Positions 43,595 to 52,856 of a DNA stretch of 64,000 nucleotides are shown here, in pieces (positions within the stretch are counted from its first letter, which is position 1; each line of letters starts with the position of its first letter). A program made the translations under genes and the position numbers. Under the pieces are notes generated by a model. That model worked only from the letters and a program-made list of their open reading frames with translations, was not told where the DNA came from and ran no database searches. Source of the DNA: PALSA-612 sp963765295 (lineage in GTDB: Bacteria > Actinomycetota > Thermoleophilia > Gaiellales > Gaiellaceae); NCBI GenBank assembly GCA_963765295.1, contig CAVXVO010000004.1, positions 372,001 through 436,000 of the forward strand, in the 5' to 3' direction.

Positions 43595-46285
43595 TCAACC
43601 GCGTTCGGCGCCGACGGGCGCGTCGCGCGTGACGATTCGTGCGAGCTCGGCACGGGAGTGGATGTCGAGCTTGCGGTAGGTGTTCGCGAGGTGGTACTCG
43701 ATCGTCTTCGGGCTGAGGTACATCGCCACCGCGATCTCCTTGTTCGACTTGCCCTCGGCGACGAGGGCGGCGATGTGCAGCTCCTGCGGCGTCAGATCGA
43801 CCTGCGCCCGGGGCGCGGAGCTGACCTCGACGCCCGAGGCCCGGAGCTCGGCTGCCGCCCGTTCCTGCCAGGGATTCGCCCCGACGGCCGCGAATGCCTC
43901 CAATGCCGCTCGAAGCTGGGGCCTCGCCTCGCCGTGTCTGCGTGCCCGGCGCAGGCGCTCGCCGTAGGCGAGGCGGGTTCTCGCGAGCTCGAGGGTGTAG
44001 GGCGAGCCCTCGAGGAGATCGACCGCCGACACGAATGCAGCATCGAAGCCGTCGGCAGGCGCCAGCAGCCCAGCACAGCGAGCGCATGCGCCGCGCATCC
44101 ACACGTTCCTCGACGCCTCCGCGACCGGGGCGAAGCGGTCGAGCAGGTCACGCGCCTCGCTCGTCGCGCCGGTGAGCGCGTATGCCTCGACGAGATCGGG
44201 GATGAACGCGACGACCACCGGGTTGCCCACTGTGCTCTTCGACCAGAGCCGCGCGAGAGGTTCCAGCTCGACCACGGCATCGGCGGGCTTGCCGGTCCCG
44301 AGCGCAAGGAGCGCGAGCGCCTGGCGGGCGAATCCTTCGACCTCGAGATCGTGTGCAGCCCGGGCCGAAGCGACCGCGCGCCGTCCGTTCGCCGTGCAAG
44401 CGTCAGCCTGGCCGCGCCAGGCTTGCACGCCCGCAAGTGCCGCAGTCGCAATATCGATCTTCGCTTCTGACAGGATCTCCCGGAGCGGGATCGCCTCCGC
44501 CGCTGCCGCCTCGGCGGCATCGAGGCGCCCGTGGCGAAGCTCGAGGTGGGCGGCAACCGTCCGATTCCAGCCGATGTTGTGGAGGTTCCCTTTGGCACGC
44601 GCCCCGACGATCGTCTCGGCCACCGAGACCCGCACCTCGTCGTGCCACTCCAGCGCCATGAACTGGAATCCGCCCATGGTCGCGTGGGCCGGCTCTGACA
44701 CCAGGGGGCGGAAGCGATCGGCCGCGCGGCGAAAATCGCCGGCGAACAGGTACACAATGGCCGCTTTCCCCCGTGCGCGGAGGCTCCAGTCGGGACCCGC
44801 GCCTCGCCCGTGTCGTTCCATCTGCGGTGCGAGCGCGACAGCGCCGGCGGCGTCCCAGCGGTTGATCCGCTTGTCGATGACGAGCATGAGCAGCTTCACG
44901 CGGCGCTCGTCGTCGAGCTCTGCCACCTCGAGCTCCTTCAGCAGCATGGCCTCGTCCACGGTCGTTTCGCTCCAGTCGTCCATGACCGACAGCAGAAAGA
45001 GGATGTCGGCGCGAAGGACCGGATCGTCCGTGAGGGACCGCGCCTCCTGGGCAAGCACCCGGGCCTTCGCGGCGTCGCCGCCGGCTCGTTGCGACAGGGA
45101 GGCAGAGAACAGCCGGCGGGCACGGTCTGCGCGCTCCGGCGAGAGGCGGGCTGCCCGTTCGAGCGCCTGTGCGGCAGCCGCATGCCCGCCGCGGGCGATC
45201 GCCCGCTCTGCCGTCTCTTCGAGAAGCGCCGCAACGGACTCGTCCGGCCCGTCGGCGGCGCCGGCAAGGTGCCATGCGCGCCTGTCCCCGTCGGTCTCGT
45301 CGGGCAGGGCTTCGGCGAGAGCACGGTGCGCGTCGGCCCGGTCGGCTGCAGGTGCGCTCGCGTACGCAAGGGAGCGCACGACCGGATGGCGGAACGCGAG
45401 CACACCGTCTCCGACGCGGATGAGGCCCGCCGCCTCCGCGGGGCCGAGCGGGTCTCCCAGATGCTGAAGCTGTGCCGCCCGCCGCACCGTGGCCGGGTCG
45501 GGCTCGGCTGCTGCGAGCAGGAGCCCGAGCCGTGCCCCGCGCGGCAGCGCGTCGATGCGGTCCGCAAACGCCCGCTGGAGACGCTCGTGGGACGAGCTCG
45601 CGGCGGGCAAATCCTGCGCGAGCTCCGCCGGTAGCTCGAGGAGTGCGAGCGGATTCCCAGCGGCCGCGCCGAGCACGCTCGCCTCGTCCGCGGCGGCCAC
45701 AGGCCTCGCCCGTGCCCTGAGCAGCCGGCGGGAATCCTCCGCTGTCAGCGGTTCCAGCTCGAGTCGGGGAAACGGTTCGAACGCCGCCGCCGAGGCCGGG
45801 CGAAACGCCGCGAGCACGGCGACCTGCTCCAGCCGCAGGCGGCGGGACGCGAAGACGAGCGCGTCCGCCGATGCGCCGTCGAGCCACTGGGCATCGTCGA
45901 GCAGGACGAGGACGGGCATGTCCTCGGCGGTTTCGACGAGGAGAGACAGAGTTCCCGCGCACACGGCCAGCGTGTCGGGCTTGCCGTCCTCGAGTGCGAG
46001 CGCGGCCGCGAGCGCCCGCGCCTGGGCATCAGGGATGCGGGGCAGCAGCTCGAGCAGCGGCCGGAGAAGCTCGTGCAGAGCCGCGAACGGAAGCTCGGAC
46101 TCGGTTTCGATGCCCGTGGCCGTCAGAAGACGCATGTCGGCAGCCTGCTGTTGTGCCTCCCCGAGCAGCGCCGTCTTGCCGACCCCGGGCTCGCCCACGA
46201 CCGCCAGCGTTCCGCTCCGCCCTCGACGGGCCTCGTCGAGCAGGTCGCTGATCCGCAGCAGCTCCCGGTCACGCCCGATGAGCAC
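43595..46285 (-). CDS. LAL-type LuxR family transcriptional regulator (AAA ATPase plus HTH)
   Basis: An 896-residue regulator. Walker A GEPGVGKTALL is near residue 31, Walker B VLVLLDDAQWLD near 130; a long helical TPR-like region fills the middle. The C-terminal LuxR HTH is LTPQELHIAALVAEGKSNKE with YLSPKTIEYHLANTYRKL. Such proteins are ATP-dependent activators with an unknown effector. The GTG start is leaderless: TAGGCT six nt upstream. It is divergent from the secreted-protein run and may control it (inferred). Confidence 0.88.
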   Translation of the reverse strand: MLIGRDRELLRISDLLDEARRGRSGTLAVVGEPGVGKTALLGEAQQQAADMRLLTATGIETESELPFAALHELLRPLLELLPRIPDAQARALAAALALEDGKPDTLAVCAGTLSLLVETAEDMPVLVLLDDAQWLDGASADALVFASRRLRLEQVAVLAAFRPASAAAFEPFPRLELEPLTAEDSRRLLRARARPVAAADEASVLGAAAGNPLALLELPAELAQDLPAASSSHERLQRAFADRIDALPRGARLGLLLAAAEPDPATVRRAAQLQHLGDPLGPAEAAGLIRVGDGVLAFRHPVVRSLAYASAPAADRADAHRALAEALPDETDGDRRAWHLAGAADGPDESVAALLEETAERAIARGGHAAAAQALERAARLSPERADRARRLFSASLSQRAGGDAAKARVLAQEARSLTDDPVLRADILFLLSVMDDWSETTVDEAMLLKELEVAELDDERRVKLLMLVIDKRINRWDAAGAVALAPQMERHGRGAGPDWSLRARGKAAIVYLFAGDFRRAADRFRPLVSEPAHATMGGFQFMALEWHDEVRVSVAETIVGARAKGNLHNIGWNRTVAAHLELRHGRLDAAEAAAAEAIPLREILSEAKIDIATAALAGVQAWRGQADACTANGRRAVASARAAHDLEVEGFARQALALLALGTGKPADAVVELEPLARLWSKSTVGNPVVVAFIPDLVEAYALTGATSEARDLLDRFAPVAEASRNVWMRGACARCAGLLAPADGFDAAFVSAVDLLEGSPYTLELARTRLAYGERLRRARRHGEARPQLRAALEAFAAVGANPWQERAAAELRASGVEVSSAPRAQVDLTPQELHIAALVAEGKSNKEIAVAMYLSPKTIEYHLANTYRKLDIHSRAELARIVTRDAPVGAERG

Positions 46286-46291
46286 GGTCCG

Positions 46292-46297
46292 AGCCTA
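46292..46297 (-). promoter_or_regulatory. Leaderless -10 hexamer for the LuxR gene
   Basis: TAGGCT on the minus strand, 6 nt before the GTG start. Confidence 0.45.
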
Positions 46298-46364
46298 GCC
46301 CAGCACGATCACTAGGGAAATACCGGGTACCGCTGCGTCGTGCCGGTGCTCATGCTGGCCGAGC

Positions 46365-46814
46365 ATGTCGCACACCGCCTTCTCCATTCACTTCCGCGGC
46401 CAGTCGATCCGGCTCTCGCCGGGCGTGTTGACCGCCCGTGCGACGGCGCCGAGCTGCGCGCTCGTCACGCTGATCGACGCGGCGGGAGTTCATGGGCGGC
46501 TCGAGTCCTGCGAGGGCGGCGAGGCGCACCTCGAGTGCCGGATGACGTTCTTGGACGAGAGGCGGTTCGAAGAGGTCGGCACGATCAGCTTCGGAAACGG
46601 CAATGCGCTGCGCTTCCGCACGCTCGGCGAGGGAACGCTGACCTCGTCGGAGATGCCCGGCCTCAGCCACGGGGCGTCCTCCTGGGACGTCGACGGCGGC
46701 GCCGGGGTCTTCGCCGGTGCAACCGGCCGGATCGTCTCCAACTTCCTGCTCTCCGAGAGCGGCGACCTCACTGACCACCAACTCGGGGTTCTGTTCCTGC
46801 CGAGTGCCCAGTGA
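46365..46814 (+). CDS. Hypothetical protein, possible allene-oxide-cyclase-like barrel
   Basis: A 149-residue protein without signal peptide. It is rich in beta strands and ends with GGAGVFAGATGRIVSNFLLS and a further strand pair, a pattern (GxGxFxGATGxxxxxF) that recalls the AOC/dirigent-like barrel. Function unknown. It overlaps the next gene by 4 nt (GTGA), so the two are coupled. Confidence 0.6.
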   Translation: MSHTAFSIHFRGQSIRLSPGVLTARATAPSCALVTLIDAAGVHGRLESCEGGEAHLECRMTFLDERRFEEVGTISFGNGNALRFRTLGEGTLTSSEMPGLSHGASSWDVDGGAGVFAGATGRIVSNFLLSESGDLTDHQLGVLFLPSAQ

Positions 46815-48124
46815 AAGCGATGACCGCGCTGCGAGCGATCGCTGCGACCGGCCTGGTGGCCGCTGTCGTCGCTGCGGTGTCCATCGCTGCGGCAAGCGCG
46901 ATGCCGGCGGCGAGCGGTCCCGCTCCGGAGTCGGACGCGACAGTCGTGGCGAGGACGTTCTCCGTCGCGGAGCAGCAGGTCGGCATCGCGACCGCGACCT
47001 GCCCGGCCGGGAAGCGCGCCGTCGGCGGTGGCGTCGGTCAGATCGAAACGGGCAGCACCGCCGCAAAGGTGGAGCAGAGCGGGCCGCTCGACGAGACCGG
47101 CACAGCTGCGAACACGGAATCGGGCGACGTGGCGAGATCCTGGCTCGGTTCCGTCTACAACAACGGTCCGATCCGCGAGTTCCGGATGTTCGTCATCTGT
47201 TCCGCGACCTCCGACGCGACCGTCGAGGCGACGTCGTTCTCGGTCACGGCGAGCACGCTCAACGGCGCAGTCGCGACCTGCCCGGCCGGAAAGCGGGTCG
47301 TCGGGGGCGGAATCGCCTCGACGGGGCCGAGCCCACGCTTCAGTGACGTGCTGCAAAGCGGGCCGCTCGACGACACGGGCGCGACTGCGACCACGGAGTC
47401 AGGCGACGTCGCCACGTCCTGGTCCGCCTCTGTCGGCAACTCCGACGGCGACGTCACACGGGAGTACCGGGTGTTCGCGATCTGCTCGGCCACCTCGGAC
47501 GCGATCGTCGCGGCGACGACCTTCTCGCTCGAGGGCGGCGAGCATGGCAGCGGTGTCGCGACCTGCCCGGCCGGCAGGCGTGCCGTCGGAGGTGGAATGG
47601 GCGAGACCGGCCCGACCCCGTACTTCGGCTTCGTGCACATGAGCGGGCCGGTGGACGGCACCGGCGCGACGACGAACACGCAGTCCGGCGACGTGGCCAG
47701 ATCCTGGTACGTATTCATCGGGAACGACACCGAGCCCCGTGAATACAAAGCGCTTGCGCTCTGCGCCAGCAACCCACCGCCTCCGAAGGCGCGCTGCGCC
47801 GGCCGACAGGCGACGATCGTCGGCACCCCCGGCCAGGACACGCTCAAGGGGACCGCAGGCGCGGACGTGATCGCGGGCCTCGGCGGCAACGACACCATCT
47901 CCGGCCTCGGCGGCAACGACACCGTCTGCGGCGGTGACGGCAACGACGCCATCGCGGGAGGCAGCGGTGACGACCACCTGTTCGGCGAGGCCGGCAACGA
48001 CCGCTTGAGCGGCAACAGCGGCAACGACACGCTTGCCGGCGGGCCGGGGAATGACGTGCTCACCGGCGGGCCTGGCACCGACAGCCTGAACGGCGGCACC
48101 GGCCGGAACACGGTGAGACCGTGA
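46811..48124 (+). CDS. Secreted protein with three CPAGKRxVGGG repeats and RTX-like calcium-binding repeats
   Basis: A 437-residue exported protein. A signal peptide (IAATGLVAAVVAAVSIAAAS) is followed by three tandem repeats of about 90 residues, each with ATCPAGKRxVGGG, a QSGPLDxTG and a final AICSAT-like strand. After a Cys-containing linker, the C-terminus (about residues 340-430) has nonapeptide repeats GGxGxD (GLGGNDTISGLGGNDTVCGG), the RTX calcium-binding beta-roll. Likely a cell-surface or released protein. GTG start overlapping the previous stop. Confidence 0.8.
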   Translation: MKAMTALRAIAATGLVAAVVAAVSIAAASAMPAASGPAPESDATVVARTFSVAEQQVGIATATCPAGKRAVGGGVGQIETGSTAAKVEQSGPLDETGTAANTESGDVARSWLGSVYNNGPIREFRMFVICSATSDATVEATSFSVTASTLNGAVATCPAGKRVVGGGIASTGPSPRFSDVLQSGPLDDTGATATTESGDVATSWSASVGNSDGDVTREYRVFAICSATSDAIVAATTFSLEGGEHGSGVATCPAGRRAVGGGMGETGPTPYFGFVHMSGPVDGTGATTNTQSGDVARSWYVFIGNDTEPREYKALALCASNPPPPKARCAGRQATIVGTPGQDTLKGTAGADVIAGLGGNDTISGLGGNDTVCGGDGNDAIAGGSGDDHLFGEAGNDRLSGNSGNDTLAGGPGNDVLTGGPGTDSLNGGTGRNTVRP

Positions 48125-48173
48125 ATGCCGGCCTCCCTCTGACAGCGACCTTCACAGCAAAGGAGATCTCATT

Positions 48174-48749
48174 GTGAGTCGACTCGTTCGCATCACCCTC
48201 TCGCTCGCCCTCGCGGCCGCAGCACTCGGGCTGGCGGTCATCTCCGGCGCCGGCGGAGCGCTTTCCGCACCCACCCGGAGCGCAGGGCCGGCCAGGAGCG
48301 ACGCGTCGGGCAAGCCGGGACCGAGAGGCCCCGCCGGGCCGCGCGGCCCGCAAGGACCGGCCGGGCCGAGCGAGGCCGTCGCGACGTTCAAGGACGGACC
48401 CGTCGCGCTCTCGGTCGGAACGTCCTCGAAGGTAACCAGCCTCAGCATCCCGAGGACAGGGAGCTACGTGGTCACGGCCAAGGCGATCACGGGCGCCCCA
48501 GCCCAGTTCGCCGGCCTGGTCACCTGCCAGCTCGACGCCCACGGAGATCAGGACATGTCACGAAGCCTCGCCGAGCCGACCATCGCCCTCGCACTCAGCC
48601 TCGAGGTCGTGCATACCTTCGCGGCACCCGGGACCGTCGATCTGAACTGCTCGGTCGGGTCCGTGCTCGGGGCGACCGCCGGCGGCTTGCTGAGCTGGAT
48701 CAAGATCGTCGCGATCAGGGTCGGAAAGCTCACGAACACGCCCGGCTAG
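48174..48749 (+). CDS. Secreted collagen-like protein
   Basis: A 191-residue protein. Signal peptide at 1-32; a short Gly-x-y stretch (GPRGPAGPRGPQGPAGPS, near 47-66); then a beta-rich domain of about 120 residues with two Cys, similar to the C1q/TNF-like heads attached to bacterial collagen stalks. The GTG has AAAGGAG upstream. Surface-exposed role inferred. Confidence 0.75.
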   Translation: MSRLVRITLSLALAAAALGLAVISGAGGALSAPTRSAGPARSDASGKPGPRGPAGPRGPQGPAGPSEAVATFKDGPVALSVGTSSKVTSLSIPRTGSYVVTAKAITGAPAQFAGLVTCQLDAHGDQDMSRSLAEPTIALALSLEVVHTFAAPGTVDLNCSVGSVLGATAGGLLSWIKIVAIRVGKLTNTPG

Positions 48750-48803
48750 CCCCGGTCGACCTCCATTCCCACACGACATCCACACGACTCGAAGGAGAAG
48801 AAC

Positions 48804-49313
48804 ATGCGCTCGATCATTCGTTACCGCCCTTCGGCCGCGATCGTGATCTCGATGATCGCGCTCCTCGTCGCGCTCGGCGGGACCAGCGTCGCCGCGGTGA
48901 GCAAGCTCCTGCCCGCGAACAGCGTCGGCACGGCCCAGGTGGTCGACGGATCGCTGCTCGTCAAGGACATCAAGTCAGGGCAGCTGTCGCCGGGGACGTT
49001 GGGCTTCGCGCACGTGAACAAGGACGGCACCCTCGACAAGCCGAACTCCCGGAACGTCACGGTCGTCAGCGCGAAGAAGCTGGACAACGAGGAGCACTAC
49101 TGCCTGGCCACGACCGGCACCACTCCGGCGCGCAATGCCGTGGCGACGCTCGACCAATCGGGCAGCGGTGAGAAGCGAATCAGGGTCTTCGCGAACCCGA
49201 CGTTCGTCGCCCAGGACTGTCCGACCAGTCAGGGGACGGCCAGCGCGGTGGTCGTGACTGCGAGCGACCCTCCGTTCTCTCCGGCGAACGCCTTCTACGT
49301 CGTCCTCAACTGA
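48804..49313 (+). CDS. Secreted protein of the 'PSAA...LVALGGTS' leader family
   Basis: A 169-residue protein. The N-terminus RSIIRYRPSAAIVISMIALL followed by VALGGTSVAA is a leader I associate with many Thermoleophilia secreted proteins. The mature domain has a Ser/Val/Thr-rich beta pattern and two Cys. It has a good GAAGGAGAAG ribosome site. Function unknown. Confidence 0.75.
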   Translation: MRSIIRYRPSAAIVISMIALLVALGGTSVAAVSKLLPANSVGTAQVVDGSLLVKDIKSGQLSPGTLGFAHVNKDGTLDKPNSRNVTVVSAKKLDNEEHYCLATTGTTPARNAVATLDQSGSGEKRIRVFANPTFVAQDCPTSQGTASAVVVTASDPPFSPANAFYVVLN

Positions 49314-49316
49314 TTC

Positions 49317-49397
49317 CGGGGAGCGGCTTGCAGGATCGATCTCGGAGAGCTAGATAGGGGCGACCGTCAGCCGCTCGTTCTCCGTGAACGTCCACTG
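49317..49397 (+). pseudogene. Decayed copy of the 3' end of the NHL/PKD gene
   Basis: Read in frame, this stretch gives LAGSISES-stop-IGATVSRSFSVNVH-stop, against FAGSIAESYKGATVSRSFSVKVD-stop at the end of the next gene (codons lining up base for base, a few mismatches). The following GAGGGAGAGA and ATGAG(A/G)AACAT are also shared. It is the remnant of an earlier copy or of a gene replaced by recombination. Confidence 0.7.
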
Positions 49398-49410
49398 AGG
49401 GAGAGAAATC

Positions 49411-51051
49411 ATGAGAAACATTCTGGGTGCGACATTGATGGCGATCGTGATCGGGGCGGCGGCCGCGTTGGCAGCCGCCGCCCCCGGTGCGAAGGCCGTG
49501 TCGGGAACCGACACGATCGTGACCGTAGCCGGGAGCGGCACGGTTGGATCTTCCGGCGACGGCGGCCAGGCCACGTCGGCGCAGCTGACCCAGCCGGTCG
49601 CGCTCGCCTTCGACGCTCAGGGGAATCTGTACATCGCCGATTGTGGCGCTAGCACCGTCCGCAAGCTGAGCAACGGGATCATCACCACGGTGGCTGGGAC
49701 CGGGAAGGCGGGGTTCTCCGGCGACGGTGGCCCGGCGACCCAGGCGCAGCTCGCCTGCCCCGAGGGCATTGCCTTCGACCCGCAAGGCACCCTCTACATC
49801 GCCGACAGCTTCAACCAGCGGATCCGCGAGGTCAAAGACGGGATCATCAGCACGGTCGCCGGCAACGGCGTGGAGGGCTTCTCGGGCGACGGCGGCGCTG
49901 CGACGGCGGCGGCGTTCCATTTCCCGTGGGGTGTCGCCGTGGATGCGGACTACAACCTGTTCGTCGCCGACGGATACAACAACCGGATCCGGAAGGTGAG
50001 CGGCGGGACGATCACGACCGTGGTCGGGACAGGCACAGCCGGCTTCTCGGGCGACAGCGGCCAGGCGACGGCAGCCGAGATCGACCACCCGTACGACGTC
50101 GCGGTCGACGCGCAAGGCGATCTGTTCATCGCGGACGACTTCAACGACCGAATCCGGAAGGTGAGCGGCGGGACGATCACGACCGTCGCGGGGGGCGGAT
50201 CCACCCTCGGCGACGGCGGTCAGGCCACCTCCGCTCACCTGGCCGACGCGCCCGGCCTCGACATCGACAGTCAGGGCAACCTCTACATCGCCGAGTGGGG
50301 CGACAACCGGATCCGCAAGGTGAGCGGCGGAACGATCACGACGGTTGCCGGCACCGGCGTCAAAGGGTTTGCGGGCGACGGCGGCCAGGCGACGTCAGCT
50401 CAGTTCAATCGCCCGTATGACGTTGCGGTCGACCAGCGAGGCAACCTCTATATCGCCGACAGTACGAACAGTCGCGTCCGCGAGATCCTGAACAAGCCAC
50501 CGACGGCGTCGTTCCGTGCTTCCGCGACGAGCGGCCGCGCGCCGTTGACGGTGAACGTCGATGCGTCTGCCTCCTCGGATCCCGACGGCCAGATCACCAA
50601 GTACGTCTGGGAGTTCGGCGACGGCGCAACCGCCGGTGGGCAGAAAGCCAGCCACAAGTACATGAAGACCGGGACGTTCACCGCGAAGCTCACGGTGACC
50701 GACGACTCGGGTGCCACCGGCACGACGACGAAGACGATCACCGCGACGGCGCCGAAGCCGAGGCTGACCGTGAGCCAGTTCTCGGTCGGCAAGGCGCAGG
50801 CGGGGAGGTCGTTCACGGCGGCGTTCACCGTCAAGAACGCCGGCAAGGCCGTGAAAGGATCACTCTCGTGCTCGGCCAAGCTGAACGGCAAGCCCTTCGT
50901 CGCCTCGCACCACTCGACGTCCTCGAACGGGAGCGCGAGCTGCACGTGGAGCCTGCCGCGCTCGTCGAGCGGCGGGCGATTTGCGGGCTCGATCGCAGAG
51001 AGCTACAAGGGAGCGACCGTCAGCCGCTCGTTCTCCGTGAAAGTCGACTGA
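49411..51051 (+). CDS. Secreted NHL-repeat beta-propeller with PKD and CARDB-like domains
   Basis: A 546-residue exported protein. After a signal peptide (residues 1-29), about six NHL repeats follow (GFSGDGGxATxAxL...DxQGNLYIADxxNxRIRKV...GTITTVAGTG), forming a propeller up to about residue 360. A PKD domain (GRAPLTVNVDASASSDPDGQ, VWEFGDG) and a C-terminal CARDB-like Ig domain come next. Likely extracellular binding or adhesion. RBS GAGGGAGAG lies before the ATG. Its end duplicates the sequence upstream of its own start. Confidence 0.82.
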   Translation: MRNILGATLMAIVIGAAAALAAAAPGAKAVSGTDTIVTVAGSGTVGSSGDGGQATSAQLTQPVALAFDAQGNLYIADCGASTVRKLSNGIITTVAGTGKAGFSGDGGPATQAQLACPEGIAFDPQGTLYIADSFNQRIREVKDGIISTVAGNGVEGFSGDGGAATAAAFHFPWGVAVDADYNLFVADGYNNRIRKVSGGTITTVVGTGTAGFSGDSGQATAAEIDHPYDVAVDAQGDLFIADDFNDRIRKVSGGTITTVAGGGSTLGDGGQATSAHLADAPGLDIDSQGNLYIAEWGDNRIRKVSGGTITTVAGTGVKGFAGDGGQATSAQFNRPYDVAVDQRGNLYIADSTNSRVREILNKPPTASFRASATSGRAPLTVNVDASASSDPDGQITKYVWEFGDGATAGGQKASHKYMKTGTFTAKLTVTDDSGATGTTTKTITATAPKPRLTVSQFSVGKAQAGRSFTAAFTVKNAGKAVKGSLSCSAKLNGKPFVASHHSTSSNGSASCTWSLPRSSSGGRFAGSIAESYKGATVSRSFSVKVD

Positions 51052-51064
51052 GGGAGAGAGGATC

Positions 51065-52231
51065 ATGAGGAACATCGCGAGTGCGGCATGCGTGGCGATC
51101 GTGTTGGCGGCAACCGCCGTCGGCCTGGCCTCGACGTCCAGGGCGGCTTCGGGCCCGCCGACGCTCCGGGTCCAGGGGCGTCAGCTCGTGGACGGGGCCG
51201 GGAAGCCGGTGCAGCTGCGCGGCGTAAACCGGGCGGTGTTCGAGAGCCGCTGTACCTATGACGACACGGGGTTCAACGACGGGCCGGTCGATCAGGCGTC
51301 CGTGACGGCGATGAAGAGCTGGAAGATGAACGCCGTCAGGGTGACGTTGAACGATCAGTGCTGGCTGGGCGTCAACGGCTTGCCCGCGGGCGGGAACGCG
51401 GCCGGCTACCGCAGCGCCGTGCTGGCGTACATTCGGCTCCTGCGCGCGAACGGCCTCTACGTGATGCCGGTGGTCGAGGTGTTCGGGTCCGATGCGCAGA
51501 AGGCGACCCAGATCGACTACATGCCCGACAAGAGCCACATGCCTGCGTTCTGGCGCAGCATCGCCTCGGCGCTGAAGTCCGACCGCGGGGTGATCTTCGA
51601 CCCGGTGACCGAGGTCGCGATGGCCGACTGGAACGATCCGCACCCCGACCCGGCAGGGCAGTGGGCCTGCTGGCTGCACGGCTGCACGATCGACTCGGTC
51701 TACGACAACGCGCCTCGCTTCACGGCCGCCGGCCTGCAGTCTCTGGTCTCGACGATCCGCTCGACCGGCGCCAAGCAGCCGATCGTTCTCGGCGGCATCG
51801 ACTACAACGCCGACCTCACGCAGCTGTTGACACATCTGCCGAGCGATCCGGCCCACCAGCTGGTGGCGTCCGGGCACATCTACGACTTCGTGCAGGGCAA
51901 GGACGTCGACGCGTTCTTCCACGACCAGCTCGAGCCGATCGCGAAGCGGATGCCGGTCATCCTCGGCGAGCTCGGCGAGCGATACTGCGACTCGGGCTCA
52001 GCCGCCTACACGAAGCACGTTCTCGGGCTCATCGACTCCGAGAAGCGCAAGGGGAACCTGATCGGCGTTCTGGAATGGGCGTGGAACGCGGTGCAAGGCC
52101 CCGACGGCTGGCACTGCCCGACCGGACAGTACGGCGAAGGCGGCCCACTCCTGATCCGCAGCTACAACGGCACACCAACCGTGATGGGCAAAGTCTTCCG
52201 AACGTGGACAGTGTCCAAGGCATCACGCTAG
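51065..52231 (+). CDS. Secreted glycoside hydrolase family 5-like protein
   Basis: A 388-residue exported protein. After the signal peptide the domain opens with VDGAGKPVQLRGVNRA, as in GH5 cellulases/mannanases. The nucleophile Glu is likely in PVILGELGERY. The usual NEP acid/base motif appears as DPVTEVAMADW, with Asn and Pro replaced, so activity on beta-glucans is uncertain. HIYDF and WAWNAV are family-like. Start MRNIASAACVAIV shares its leader and RBS with the preceding gene, so the two are probably paralogous in their 5' ends or co-expressed. Confidence 0.78.
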   Translation: MRNIASAACVAIVLAATAVGLASTSRAASGPPTLRVQGRQLVDGAGKPVQLRGVNRAVFESRCTYDDTGFNDGPVDQASVTAMKSWKMNAVRVTLNDQCWLGVNGLPAGGNAAGYRSAVLAYIRLLRANGLYVMPVVEVFGSDAQKATQIDYMPDKSHMPAFWRSIASALKSDRGVIFDPVTEVAMADWNDPHPDPAGQWACWLHGCTIDSVYDNAPRFTAAGLQSLVSTIRSTGAKQPIVLGGIDYNADLTQLLTHLPSDPAHQLVASGHIYDFVQGKDVDAFFHDQLEPIAKRMPVILGELGERYCDSGSAAYTKHVLGLIDSEKRKGNLIGVLEWAWNAVQGPDGWHCPTGQYGEGGPLLIRSYNGTPTVMGKVFRTWTVSKASR

Positions 52232-52388
52232 GTCGTCGCCTGAGCTCGGTCTCAGCAGCAACCCACGACGACAAGGACGGAGGACAAAGAAAACGCCCGA
52301 CCGTTTGACGCAGAACACCGGTCTTGCGACCTGCGAACCGCCTCGCCCGATCGGGCAAGAGCACCCTTTCACACTTCAGCCGCCTACG

Positions 52389-52853
52389 TCAAGCCCCGTC
52401 CGTCTTCGCCGTCCGAATCTCCACGATCGTCGCGCGCCACGAGCCTCGTGGCGCCGCGATGGTCGCCGAATCGCCGACTCGCTTGCCGAGGATGGCCGAT
52501 CCGAGCGGCGACGAGGGCGAGACCGAGCCCGACCCGCCGAGCGCCGACAGCTCGATGTCGATCCGCTCACCGCGCTCGTCCTCGACGACGACGTGGGAAC
52601 CGATGGCGACGACGTCACCGGTCGCGTCATCGACGATCTGCGCCTGTCCGAGGCGGTCGCGGAGGACCCTGATCCGGCTCTCGAGCAGGCCCTGCTCGTT
52701 CTTCGCCGCGTGGTATTCGAAGTTCTCCGAGAGATCGCCGTGGCCGCGCGCCACCTTGATCGCCTCCACGATCTCCGCACGCTTCGGCCCCTCGAGCTCG
52801 GCGAGCTGGGCGACCAGCTTCGCGTGCTGCTCCGCGGTCATGTGGTCGCCCAC
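52389..52853 (-). CDS. greA: Transcription elongation factor GreA
   Basis: A 154-residue protein with an N-terminal coiled coil (KRAEIVEAIKVARGHGDLSE then NFEYHAAKNEQGLLESRI) carrying the acidic tip, and a C-terminal FKBP-like domain (VSPSSPLGSAILGKRVGD). It stimulates transcript cleavage by backtracked RNA polymerase. Start GTG at 52853 lies 3 nt past the TypA stop; ATG at 52841 is the alternative. Same operon as typA. Confidence 0.92.
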   Translation of the reverse strand: MGDHMTAEQHAKLVAQLAELEGPKRAEIVEAIKVARGHGDLSENFEYHAAKNEQGLLESRIRVLRDRLGQAQIVDDATGDVVAIGSHVVVEDERGERIDIELSALGGSGSVSPSSPLGSAILGKRVGDSATIAAPRGSWRATIVEIRTAKTDGA

Positions 52854-52856
52854 GCC

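Noticed and set aside
52346..52357. Perfect palindrome GCCCGATCGGGC between the GH5 gene and greA
   Set aside because: No loop and no T-run; with 64-70% GC such a 12-bp palindrome is weak evidence for a terminator or operator, although the site is between convergent genes.
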